Below the pieces are notes generated by a model. It was given only the letters and a program-made list of their open reading frames with translations, had not been told where the DNA came from and ran no database searches. A stretch of 64,000 nt of DNA from UBA4923 sp964606165. Its GTDB lineage: Bacteria > Bacillota > Clostridia > Saccharofermentanales > DTU023. How positions within the stretch are numbered: the first letter of the stretch is position 1; every line of letters starts with the position of its first letter. Location of the stretch: assembly GCA_964606165.1 (NCBI GenBank), contig CAZSFQ010000001.1:1-64000 (forward strand), in the 5' to 3' direction. The translations under genes and the position numbers were made by a program. Positions 24,223 to 31,419 of this stretch are shown here, piece by piece.

Positions 24223-25500
24223 CTATGGTGGACCCAGTGACCAGTGATTCATATCCCGCAGTGGCTCTTCCATCATGCTTTCAAAGCAAGGGGTGAAAAA
24301 TGCGTCAGGAAGCTTTTCCTGCCACAAACTAAGCCCCGGACCAAGATCTGTCAGGGTGCCGGAAAAATAACGGCGGTTAACGTCAACAGCGAAATCCTTC
24401 AACTCTTCCTTATCTTCCTGACTGATCTTGTAAGACTCCAGCACATCCAGTACCTGGGATTCTGTGGTTTGATCGAAAAAGTTCATGGCATAGTCCGAAA
24501 AACGGAGCAAATTTCCGTCTGTTATTCCCTTTTCGGCAGCCCATGCCGGCACATCAACCGGGATGGTTTGATAGGACATGGACCGGTCCGGGGCAATATC
24601 CAAAAGACCATATTGGTTGGGCGTGACCGCCAGGCATGAGGTGACAATATCGGTGATGCCGTCCAATTGCTTAATATGCTGCATATGCATGTGACCGCTG
24701 AAATGCAGCTTGACCCCGTATTCCCTGTACAACTCAATAAGTTCTTCCGCGCCTATAATCTGATATCCGAACGGAAACCGCTTGTTGTGAAGAAGCAAAT
24801 TCTGATGGCTGACCCCGATGACAGTGGCTTTCGACTTCCTGGCCTTCCGAAGCTGGTCCTTAACCCATGAAAGAGTCTGTGCGGAGATGAAGCCCTTGGC
24901 TCCATAACCGTTGACATCAATCATTAAAATCCAAAGATCCTCCGACAACTTGACGGCATAGCTAAGTGATGAATCATCCTTTGAAAACGCCTGCTGCCGC
25001 CCCATACTCTGATAGATTTCAGCGAAGTCATCACTGGATATTCCGTCGATTGCCGTCACATCATCGTCTGAAAAACGGTAGGCGACACCATCCACATCAT
25101 GATTCCCCGGCATTAGGAATAAGCCAATGCCGGCCTCCTCTATGGGCCGCAGGAGCTCCACAAGCTCCCTGTGACTTTCTTCGTCTCCATTCAGGGTCAG
25201 ATCGCCGCTCAGGATGACGGCATCCGGCGGAGCTTTTAAAATCTGCGAAACAAAAGCCTGGACGATCTCCGGTGTATAGTGGGTGACCTTGCCATCCGAC
25301 TGTTCGATGATGGCCATGAAGCGCTCTCCATAATCTGTCATTTCCGGTGAAAGATAGTGCAGATCGCTGGCAAACACAAGGGATAAGGCCTCGGACCGAT
25401 TCTGGTCTGCCGCTTGAGAGTCCCTGATGCCGGCACAGCCGGACAGGAAGATCAGGACGGCTGTGACTGCCGCGACAAATGAAGCTTTTCGTCTGCTCAT
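24223..25500 (-). CDS. Metallophosphoesterase lipoprotein
   Basis: 425 residues from ATG 25500. Signal with lipobox LSGC (Cys about residue 23). Calcineurin-like phosphoesterase motifs in order: SDLHYLS, LSGDLTLNG, MPGNHDVDG, GVSHQNLL and FSGHMHMQH. Extracytoplasmic, lipid anchored; may hydrolyse phosphoesters of nucleotides or cyclic nucleotides. A C-terminal 110-residue helical extension follows the catalytic domain. The open frame extends to 25566, overlapping the next gene. Confidence 0.9.
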   Translation of the reverse strand: MSRRKASFVAAVTAVLIFLSGCAGIRDSQAADQNRSEALSLVFASDLHYLSPEMTDYGERFMAIIEQSDGKVTHYTPEIVQAFVSQILKAPPDAVILSGDLTLNGDEESHRELVELLRPIEEAGIGLFLMPGNHDVDGVAYRFSDDDVTAIDGISSDDFAEIYQSMGRQQAFSKDDSSLSYAVKLSEDLWILMIDVNGYGAKGFISAQTLSWVKDQLRKARKSKATVIGVSHQNLLLHNKRFPFGYQIIGAEELIELYREYGVKLHFSGHMHMQHIKQLDGITDIVTSCLAVTPNQYGLLDIAPDRSMSYQTIPVDVPAWAAEKGITDGNLLRFSDYAMNFFDQTTESQVLDVLESYKISQEDKEELKDFAVDVNRRYFSGTLTDLGPGLSLWQEKLPDAFFTPCFESMMEEPLRDMNHWSLGPP

Positions 25501-25528
25501 GATTCCTAATGCCCGGGCAAGTCTTTGC

Positions 25529-25963
25529 CTATAACTTCCACACGTCAATTCCTGCTTTTTCGTCAAAGACTCTGCCGATCTTTTCTTCCGCCGGCCTTAT
25601 TACAATTTCGCCGGTATAGCTGATCGCCGCCTTTTCCAAATGGCCTGCCACAAGAGCCATCTCCCCGCTGTCTTCCAGGTAGGAAAAAATGGCGTGACTG
25701 TGGGTAAAGGGCTCTCCCTTCCGGTCGGTGGACACATTTCCCATCAGGGAAACCATTTCCAACATGCCCGTCAGTGTATGGTGAATAAAATCCTCTTTCT
25801 CCGGAATCCAGGTAGATAAAATAACCTTGTCACAGGCGCCGATCCCGTGAAAATAACCGGCCCCCACCCCTTCTTTCTTGCAAACTGCTTCGATCGTCTC
25901 CAGGACTTCCTCGCCCTTGTCAATCCGAAGGTAGATGGTATCCTTCTCTTTTCTGTAATCCAT
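25529..25963 (-). CDS. PPC/DUF296 domain protein
   Basis: 144 residues, a single PPC (DUF296) domain as in AT-hook-type proteins: IYLRIDKGEEVLETIEAVCK, GAGYFHGIGACDKV, and GEPFTHSHAIFS giving a His cluster (H-S-H) that may bind metal in the trimer. Prokaryotic members are DNA-binding or metal-binding proteins without defined roles. 28 bases upstream of the phosphoesterase gene on the same strand. Confidence 0.88.
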   Translation of the reverse strand: MDYRKEKDTIYLRIDKGEEVLETIEAVCKKEGVGAGYFHGIGACDKVILSTWIPEKEDFIHHTLTGMLEMVSLMGNVSTDRKGEPFTHSHAIFSYLEDSGEMALVAGHLEKAAISYTGEIVIRPAEEKIGRVFDEKAGIDVWKL

Positions 25964-25992
25964 TTCCTACTCCCTTGCAGCTATGAAATCTT

Positions 25993-26644
25993 AAATCTCA
26001 ACAACAATCTTGCCGTCTGCCCTGCCTGTATCCAGCGCCATGCATGCCTTCCGGATGTCTGAAAAGGCGAAGGCGGCTCCCAAACGCGGTTCCAGCCAAT
26101 GCTGTTTCAAAAAATTGAAAATGGCGTCCATTGCCTCCTGTGGGATAATTGCCGAAAAATCCCATCAGGCATACGCCATTTGGATCTCCTTGATGGGGTC
26201 AAAACCGTCCAGAACACAGACACCTCCCAACACCCCCGTGTTGCAGACAATTGCTCCCGGCTCAACCGCTTTCAGGGTATCCCTCAGGGTTTTCGACCCC
26301 ACCAGCTCTGGAGCCTTTGTCACACCTGTCAGTATACCGGTAAGATTTCCAGTGTCCAGGATTGCCTGATCGGCTTCCGCGATCGAGGGCAGTTCCGCTT
26401 CCCGATGGGTGGCAGCCATGATTTTGCAACCCAGCGCCCTGGCCAGTTGGATGGCGGCATAACCCCATGCGCAGGATGCGCCCCGGACCAGGAGCGTATC
26501 CTCCGGGCCAAGCCGCAGGTTTTCAAACAAAGAAAGCAGGGTTGCCGAGTATGGAGGCCGATCATTAGCGCCATGGCAGAATGGGGAGACAACTACAAGG
26601 CGAGTTTTGAAACAGAGTAATTCATACTGAGGCTTTCCTTTCAA
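25993..26644 (-). pseudogene. Broken quinone oxidoreductase/Zn-type alcohol dehydrogenase
   Basis: The main frame holds the middle of an MDR-family enzyme (LRLGPEDTLLVRGASCAWGY, then AIQLARALGCK). After FDPIKEI the reading frame moves: NGVCLMGFFGNYPT is in another frame, and then QEAMDAIFNFLKQHWLEPRL and GRADGKIVVEI return to the first. This fits a 1-base deletion near 26186 and a 2-base deletion near 26145, together removing one codon but leaving a frameshifted patch with a TGA. About 120 N-terminal residues are also missing or degraded. Confidence 0.8.
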
Positions 26645-26684
26645 GGGTTTCTTCCGTTTCGATCATTACCGATGAAGGGAATAC

Positions 26685-26713
26685 TTGACAAAAGCCCGTG
26701 CTTGCAGTCTACT
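26685..26713 (+). promoter_or_regulatory. Candidate promoter of the cold-shock gene
   Basis: TTGACA (26685-26690), 17 bases, TCTACT (26708-26713). This implies a leader of about 115 bases before the ATG at 26837, typical of cold-shock mRNAs whose leaders fold with temperature. Confidence 0.45.
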
Positions 26714-26836
26714 TAGTGAGTATTCAATATAATTATTCTCTTTCCCACATTATGCGAATCGTCGAATGTCGGTAATTGGTTGAAAATTGTATGTTTTTAT
26801 ATTGGATACGCAATACTAATTGAAGGGGGCACCCAA

Positions 26837-27046
26837 ATGAATAGTGGGACAGTCAAGTGGTTCAACCATGAGAAAGGCTACGGATTCATCGCCAACGATG
26901 ACGGCGGGGATGATCTGTTTGTACATTTTTCAGCGATCGAATCTGACGGTTACAAGACGCTTACCGAGGGACAGAAGGTCACTTTTGATACCGAAACAGA
27001 TCCTAAGAACAATAAGCTGAGAGCAACTAATGTTCGTTTAGCGTAA
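26837..27046 (+). CDS. CspA-type cold-shock protein
   Basis: 69 residues, a single cold-shock OB domain with RNP1 GYGFIAND and RNP2 LFVHFSAI motifs and the N-terminal TVKWFN. RNA/ssDNA chaperone. GAAGGGGG precedes ATG 26837; upstream in-frame ATG at 26780 lies in the leader and is not used. A long leader and a strong terminator flank it. Confidence 0.96.
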   Translation: MNSGTVKWFNHEKGYGFIANDDGGDDLFVHFSAIESDGYKTLTEGQKVTFDTETDPKNNKLRATNVRLA

Positions 27047-27109
27047 AGACGATTTTGGCATACCGCATAAGCGGTTCTTTGTTCGAAAACAGTTGATACC
27101 AAACATCGA

Positions 27110-27156
27110 AGAGGACTATGCCGTTCAGGAACGAACCGCAAAAGTCCTCTTTTTCT
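27110..27156 (+). terminator. Terminator after the cold-shock gene
   Basis: AGAGGACT (27110-27117) pairs with AGTCCTCT (27143-27150), followed by TTTTTC. Its 25-base loop contains GAACCGC, complementary to GCGGTTC at 27071-27077, so a long-range pairing could compete or form a pseudoknot. Confidence 0.75.
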
Positions 27157-27178
27157 ATTGCTGAAGAATTATCGATGG

Positions 27179-27202
27179 AGCTGTGACAGGCCTGTCACAG
27201 CT
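27179..27202. repeat. Perfect 24-base palindrome
   Basis: Half-site AGCTGTGACAGG followed directly by its exact reverse complement. It sits between the cold-shock terminator and the end of the minus-strand gene at 27249. It has no T-run on either side; likely a protein site or transcription-end structure. Confidence 0.75.
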
Positions 27203-27248
27203 ATACCCATTTCACAAATTCAAACGTCGATATGAAAGTTTGTTTTCT

Positions 27249-27599
27249 TCATTCGCCCACTAAATGCGAATTTTCATGTTGAGAATTGTTTTTTCTTGAC
27301 ATTTCCGTTTTGTGTCTGTGACGTAAGCACAGAACCGTGATAACAACAGCCGCCGTGAAGGAGAGTATCCCTACTAAGACGTAAGCGCCCGCATCCTCGA
27401 ACATCAGGCTTGCTCCCATCATTTCCTGAACGGAAGCTCCCCGCCGGCCCCTGGTCACCGAGGCAAATGTTTGAACCAGGGCTAGCGAAAGGATCAGGCA
27501 GAGAGCGAAGAGCGCTCCCAGAGATCTCCTTTCTCTCTTCTGGCGTAATTTCCCGGCCCGCTGCTTGACCAGCCGGATTCTTTCTGCCGTGTCGTACAT
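27249..27599 (-). CDS. Small two-span membrane protein, paralogue of the one at 29018
   Basis: 116 residues: a basic N-terminal cytoplasmic stretch (RIRLVKQRAGKLRQKRERR), a membrane span (LGALFALCLILSLALVQTFA), an outside loop with ASVQEMMGASLMFEDAG, a second span, and a short basic tail. It aligns along its whole length with the protein at 29018 (VxxRA..KR.RR, SVT, GAYVLVGIL versus GYILIGVL). Last gene of the sigma/PrsW operon, 131 bases after the PrsW-like gene. Best guess: anti-sigma or signal component. Function unproven. Confidence 0.75.
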   Translation of the reverse strand: MYDTAERIRLVKQRAGKLRQKRERRSLGALFALCLILSLALVQTFASVTRGRRGASVQEMMGASLMFEDAGAYVLVGILSFTAAVVITVLCLRHRHKTEMSRKNNSQHENSHLVGE

Positions 27600-27730
27600 C
27601 GGCTGCCTCCGTTAACTGAATGCTTCTATCTGGAAGCCTTCTAAGAAAAGCCTTCTATTTATATAGGTACAAAAAAGGAGAAAACTACGCACACCAGATT
27701 TGAAGATTTCAAAAAAGAAAAAGGAAACTT

Positions 27731-28408
27731 TCAGCAGTTAAGATTATTCGCGCCGCCTTCATCTTCCGCCTCGGCGGGACGCGGCAGCAGTTGAGCCAGC
27801 TTCTTGATTGATCTGGCCAGGAGAAGACTGACCAGGGGCAGGGCATAGGCAATGTACTGAGTGACGCCGCCATGAGCGACCAGAAGATTGTAGGTCGCGT
27901 GGTAAGTAATGGCGGCACCCAACAAGCCGGCGGTGCCGGCGACCTTTAACCAATTTCTTTGCCAGACATAAACCAGCCCATAACAGATAATGGCGCCGCA
28001 GACTATATGCATCGCTCCTGTACCGAAGCCCCGGATAAGCAAATAGGCGAGATTTCCAGCCCCGCTTTGCGTCAGGTAAACGATATTTTCAAAAGTGGCA
28101 AAACTGACCGCGATCGTCAGCACTGAGCTTGAAATTTTCTCAGTTTCAGGATCAAAAATCAAAAGATAAAACAGAAGCGGCAGGAGTTTCATCATTTCCT
28201 CCACCACCGGGGCGATCTGGGTTGAGGCATTCATTAAATCCGCCTGGTAGAGCTGGGCGAAGAAGGTATTGATATAGGCGGAAAAAAGGCAAGCGGCCAT
28301 GCCGGCGAAGGCAGAGAGGAAGAAGCGGTAGCGTTTTTTCCCCATGAAAATCATGGCGATCAGGAGGGGAGCCGCGACGCAGACGAAGATGTTTTCAATA
28401 TAAGTCAT
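27731..28408 (-). CDS. PrsW-family intramembrane protease-like protein
   Basis: 225 residues with about seven membrane spans and the PrsW/CAAX-like motifs: VVEEMMKLLPL (EExxK), FATFENIVYL (FxxxExxxY) and two later histidines (AMHIVCG, TYHATYN). In Bacillus, PrsW makes the first cut in the anti-sigma factor RsiW. Here it is encoded with an ECF sigma factor and two paralogous membrane proteins, so the same logic is plausible. ATG overlaps the preceding stop codon by 4 bases. Confidence 0.82.
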   Translation of the reverse strand: MTYIENIFVCVAAPLLIAMIFMGKKRYRFFLSAFAGMAACLFSAYINTFFAQLYQADLMNASTQIAPVVEEMMKLLPLLFYLLIFDPETEKISSSVLTIAVSFATFENIVYLTQSGAGNLAYLLIRGFGTGAMHIVCGAIICYGLVYVWQRNWLKVAGTAGLLGAAITYHATYNLLVAHGGVTQYIAYALPLVSLLLARSIKKLAQLLPRPAEAEDEGGANNLNC

Positions 28409-29034
28409 GCGGTCACCGCCTTTTTCATGGCCGGAACCAGGGCCAGCAGGGAAGCTGACAGCATGAAGTCAAACCAGAAGTAAGGGTTGGACATGGTATC
28501 GCTGATCCAGAAACAGGAGGAGGTCCAAAGGCCGAATTCCAGGAATATAATTACGAGAACCGCGCCATGAAAATACTGCATATTCCGGGCCTGGCCGCTC
28601 TGTCTTCTTGCGAATAGGAAGCCACGCAGGGCAAAGAAGGCGACGACCATGGTGAGGCCGACCATCAGGAGATTGCCCAAAATCTCACCGCGGCTCAGGT
28701 AAAGGATCAGCTGCGGAATGCAAAAAAGGGGCACCAGGAGCATGGCCGGATGACGGAACCTCTTTTCCTTCTCTGTAGCCAGGACGTATTCGAGGGTCAG
28801 GAGAAATAAATAGCTGGCGATCCAGGCCAGTTCCGACACATAAAAAACCTGAGGCGAGCTGTCAAATAGGAGGATGTAAAGAGTCCAGTGAAAAGTACCG
28901 AGCATAAAGCAGCCCAAAAAACAGGCAAGTAAGAAAAAGGTCTGCCGGCGCGTCCTGTAGTAGAGGACACCAGCGGCGATAAAAGCAGCCAGCGTGGCCG
29001 CGGATTGCGTCAGATTGTCAATCAGCTCGACCAT
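28405..29034 (-). CDS. Polytopic membrane protein of the sigma/PrsW operon
   Basis: 209 residues with seven predicted membrane spans (ATLAAFIAAGVLYY, FLLACFLGCFMLGTF, YVSELAWIASYLFLL and others) and short loops, no family recognised. Resembles seven-span sensor-like proteins. ATG 29034 is preferred over 29052 because an AGGG-type site lies just upstream. It overlaps both neighbours (16 bases upstream, 4 bases downstream), marking strict translational coupling. Could be the sensor of the system. Confidence 0.75.
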   Translation of the reverse strand: MVELIDNLTQSAATLAAFIAAGVLYYRTRRQTFFLLACFLGCFMLGTFHWTLYILLFDSSPQVFYVSELAWIASYLFLLTLEYVLATEKEKRFRHPAMLLVPLFCIPQLILYLSRGEILGNLLMVGLTMVVAFFALRGFLFARRQSGQARNMQYFHGAVLVIIFLEFGLWTSSCFWISDTMSNPYFWFDFMLSASLLALVPAMKKAVTA

Positions 29035-29368
29035 GATCGCCGCCCTGATCATTCTTATTCCTGGCCTGGATGCGGTAGAAAAGGATTGTCAGGGCAACCC
29101 CCAGTACGAAAGCTAAAACTCCGATCAGGATGTAACCCAGACTGCCGCTGACATCGAAGACGCTGGCAGTCACTCCCTCTTGAAAATATTCAGCAGTTGA
29201 CGAATTTGCTGTCACGGATGGAATGAAAAAGGACAAGCCCACGATGATCAGCAAAGCGGCAGCCATCGCTGAAATACAGATTGCACTACTTCGCCTTCTG
29301 CTTCTCTTCGTCTCGATTTCCCGGGCTCTCTTCCTGACCGCAGCCAGCCTTTGCTCAGTACTCCGCAT
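29018..29368 (-). CDS. Small two-span membrane protein, candidate anti-sigma factor
   Basis: 116 residues from ATG 29368: basic N-terminus (RLAAVRKRAREIETKRSRRR), a span (ICISAMAAALLIIVGLSFFI), an outside loop (EYFQEGVTASVFDVSG), second span and RIQARNKN tail. Paralogous to the protein at 27249. Its gene overlaps the end of the sigma gene by 14 bases, the place where an anti-sigma gene usually lies. It lacks a recognisable zinc-binding anti-sigma domain, so the label is inference. Confidence 0.72.
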   Translation of the reverse strand: MRSTEQRLAAVRKRAREIETKRSRRRSSAICISAMAAALLIIVGLSFFIPSVTANSSTAEYFQEGVTASVFDVSGSLGYILIGVLAFVLGVALTILFYRIQARNKNDQGGDHGRAD

Positions 29369-29909
29369 TGACGGCACCTTCCTCCTCCAAACGTTTGCGC
29401 AGGGATTTTTTTCCGCGGTAAACCAGATCCGCGATTTGTTTTTCACTTTTACCCATGACTTCAGCGGCTTCAGCGTGGCGCAATTGCTTAAAATATACCA
29501 GATAAAGAGCCTGACGATAGTCCGGGTTTAATCGCTCCATACAAAGGCTCAGCAGATCGTTGCGTTCGTTTGTCATGGCAAGATCGTCCGCCCTGGCCTC
29601 GCTTTTTGGCTCATACTCGATTTCGTCCAGACTCAGACAATGGCGCAGCTTATTCCTGGCCAGAAAACGCAAGGAAGCATGCCAGGCTGATTTATAAAGG
29701 TAGGCTTTGAAAGCGCCTTCGCGGATGCGGGGTTTTTTGACTGAAAGATATGCGAAAACGTCAATCATCAAGTCTTCAGCATCATGGATATCGTGAATAT
29801 GGCGGTGAATATATAAAGTAAGGCGGGTGCCGTAACGTTCGATCAACTCACCCAGGCCTTCTTCATTGCCTTGCAGATATTCGCGGTAGAGGGTTTCATC
29901 GTCCTTCAC
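29355..29909 (-). CDS. ECF-type sigma-70 family RNA polymerase sigma factor
   Basis: 185 residues. Sigma region 2 (YLQGNEEGLGELIERYG, then DAEDLMIDVFAYL) and region 4 (LNPDYRQALYLVYFKQLRHA, then EAAEVMGKSEKQIADLVYRG). Directs RNA polymerase to a dedicated regulon. GTG 29909 is chosen for AAGGGG 7 bases upstream; ATG 29939 would add 10 residues. First gene of the overlapping operon down to 27249. Confidence 0.9.
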   Translation of the reverse strand: MKDDETLYREYLQGNEEGLGELIERYGTRLTLYIHRHIHDIHDAEDLMIDVFAYLSVKKPRIREGAFKAYLYKSAWHASLRFLARNKLRHCLSLDEIEYEPKSEARADDLAMTNERNDLLSLCMERLNPDYRQALYLVYFKQLRHAEAAEVMGKSEKQIADLVYRGKKSLRKRLEEEGAVNAEY

Positions 29910-29947
29910 TTTTATACCCCTTACCGGCCATATTAGCATTCACCGCA

Positions 29948-29976
29948 ATTTAAAACTATTGCCTTCTGTAATTCAA
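29948..29976 (-). promoter_or_regulatory. Candidate promoter of the ECF operon
   Basis: On the minus strand TTGAAT, 17-base spacer, TTAAAT, 39 bases before the GTG start. A vegetative-type match; an ECF-specific autoregulatory promoter was not recognised. Confidence 0.4.
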
Positions 29977-30246
29977 ACAAAAGACTGAAGGCGGCGGTAT
30001 CAGTGAAAAAGTATAATAATCGCTTCCGGCCATGTAGCTGGGTTTAACTTGTTAGTAAAGGCTGCTTAGAAGATGCCCGGTGTAACAGCTGATCCGTACT
30101 CATCTCCAATGAATATGCAATACAAAGGAAAGAAGAAAGGGTTTTGACGTTACCGATCCGGCAATTATCAGGTGTTTGCCGGGATCAATGGTCAAAAGCC
30201 TATTATCCTGGCACTCCGACTTGGTCACAGACCGGATATTTAAAAT

Positions 30247-30274
30247 AAGATCCGCCCCGTCTGGAGCGGATCTT
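30247..30274 (-). terminator. Minus-strand hairpin terminator
   Basis: AAGATCCGC and GCGGATCTT with a 10-base loop; on the minus strand followed by ATTTTAAA. Would end transcripts coming from the genes at 30463-31282. Confidence 0.55.
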
Positions 30275-30363
30275 CGCTTTGGCATCCTACGCCAAAACGA
30301 ATACAATCCACTCATGGCAGGTGCATGGGTGCAAGAGGGTGCAAAGTTAGAATTGCTGATTTT

Positions 30364-30431
30364 GTTTCGTGTGGTTAGTTTAGAGTTTCGTATCGCTTGT
30401 ATGGCTTTCGTGGTGTTCGTTTTGGTTTCGC
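30364..30431. repeat. 20-21-base periodic TTTCG direct repeats
   Basis: (G/C)TTTCG(T/C) begins at 30364, 30385, 30405 and 30425, spacings 21, 20 and 20 bases, with an intermediate GTTCGT at 30415. Two helical turns apart, so all copies face one side of the helix. Lies immediately past the stop of the gene at 30463. Confidence 0.6.
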
Positions 30432-30462
30432 ATCTTTAACTATCATTCATCAATATCCAATT

Positions 30463-30660
30463 TTAATTTTGGAATTGTATTGGCTCGTAATCTACCAACC
30501 TGTTTTTTGGCCAATGGTTTGGCCTCAAGTACGGCAAGCTATCTGCTAACACTTCTAATACGAATTCTTCCATAGTCTGATCTGGATCAAGATCATTGCC
30601 AACCATGTCCTCGAGATGAGCGTACTCATCATCTGTTACCCTGATTCTGATCGTTTTCAT
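30463..30660 (-). CDS. Small ribbon-helix-helix-like protein
   Basis: 65 residues. MKTIRIRVTDDEYAHLEDM is a classic RHH N-terminal beta strand and helix as in CopG/Arc-type antitoxins and regulators; the acidic C-terminus is free. ATG 30660 has GAGGTG 5 bases upstream; a GTG at 30669 is possible. No toxin gene with a known fold is adjacent, but the unknown gene at 30701 is just upstream in the same direction. Confidence 0.7.
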   Translation of the reverse strand: MKTIRIRVTDDEYAHLEDMVGNDLDPDQTMEEFVLEVLADSLPYLRPNHWPKNRLVDYEPIQFQN

Positions 30661-30700
30661 GAATTTCACCTCAGCCCAACAAAATTTTCACTGTTTTATT

Positions 30701-31282
30701 TCAGTACTTTAAGGGAAATTTTTCCTTTCCCAACTGCCACAGATACCGATCTACATCTTTCAAGCTAAATTCATTCAATCCATAATAATCTCTGAAAGCG
30801 ATAACGATTGATTTGAACTTACCGTAATCTTTTAAGTCACTCTTAATGAATTTCGAAAAGTGATCTCTTTTTTTAAATTCCATCAGCACCTTATCAACAT
30901 AACTGTCATAAATGGGATAGAGTAGTGGAAAATGATGACTGCAGTATTTTGTTGCGAATGAGTAAAAGTTGCGTTTTCCTCCGCCCATATCGACTAACGC
31001 TATGTCGTTTACTAAGCCCTCATCACCTGCTTGTAGCCTCTCATCTATATCAAGCTCAAGAATATGCTTTGCAACAGGGAAGATCGAGAATATATTCGTA
31101 CTATAGAAATCATTAAGTGTTGATGCCTTGACCAAGATATCGCTTATGTCAGTGTTGTGAGGATAGGTATCGAAGAATAATTTATCCAAACTCTTTTCCT
31201 GCAAAACGTAGTTTTCCAGTGAATCCCATCGATTAAGGTATTCTTTTACGGCATCAACGGTTGGGTGTAGTCCTTCTATCAT
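30701..31282 (-). CDS. Unrecognised AT-rich accessory protein
   Basis: 193 residues, no family assigned. Mostly helical, rich in Phe, Tyr, Lys and Asp, with no membrane segment. Notable conserved-looking stretch GGGKRNFYSFATKYCSHHFP and LYPIYDSYVDKVL, then DRYLWQLGKEKFP. Clearly more AT-rich than the flanking phage genes and placed beyond the lysis cassette, the usual site for cargo genes, so defence or exclusion is possible. It is 41 bases upstream of the RHH-like gene in one transcript. Confidence 0.75.
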   Translation of the reverse strand: MIEGLHPTVDAVKEYLNRWDSLENYVLQEKSLDKLFFDTYPHNTDISDILVKASTLNDFYSTNIFSIFPVAKHILELDIDERLQAGDEGLVNDIALVDMGGGKRNFYSFATKYCSHHFPLLYPIYDSYVDKVLMEFKKRDHFSKFIKSDLKDYGKFKSIVIAFRDYYGLNEFSLKDVDRYLWQLGKEKFPLKY

Positions 31283-31365
31283 TAAGATATCCTCCTATTT
31301 TATATAATGTCATATTTAGCATACATTGTATTGTTCGTTTAATGGACCGCTAACCTAATACCGAA

Positions 31366-31415
31366 AATAAAAAGCCCTGAAGTTCTTGTTCAAACAGAGC
31401 CTAAACTGCAGGGCT
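31366..31415 (-). terminator. Terminator after the amidase gene
   Basis: On the minus strand AGCCCTG (31409-31415) pairs with CAGGGCT (31373-31379) followed by TTTTATTTT. It closes the late phage transcript and separates it from the accessory genes. Confidence 0.8.
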
Positions 31416-31419
31416 GATT

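Larger units (their letters stand above)
29977..30462. other. Gap between host operon and prophage-side genes
   Basis: No supported gene. It holds the hairpin at 30247-30274, a repeated GGGTGCAA element (30327-30334 and 30337-30344), and the 20-base-periodic TTTCG array at 30364-30431. Likely contains the left boundary of the prophage. Confidence 0.5.

Noticed and set aside
30100..30315. 71-codon minus-strand frame before the prophage
   Set aside because: It spans a terminator-like hairpin, has no ribosome site and no recognisable domain.
30364..30431. CRISPR array
   Set aside because: The repeat core is only about 7 bases at 20-base spacing, far below CRISPR dimensions, and no cas gene is present.
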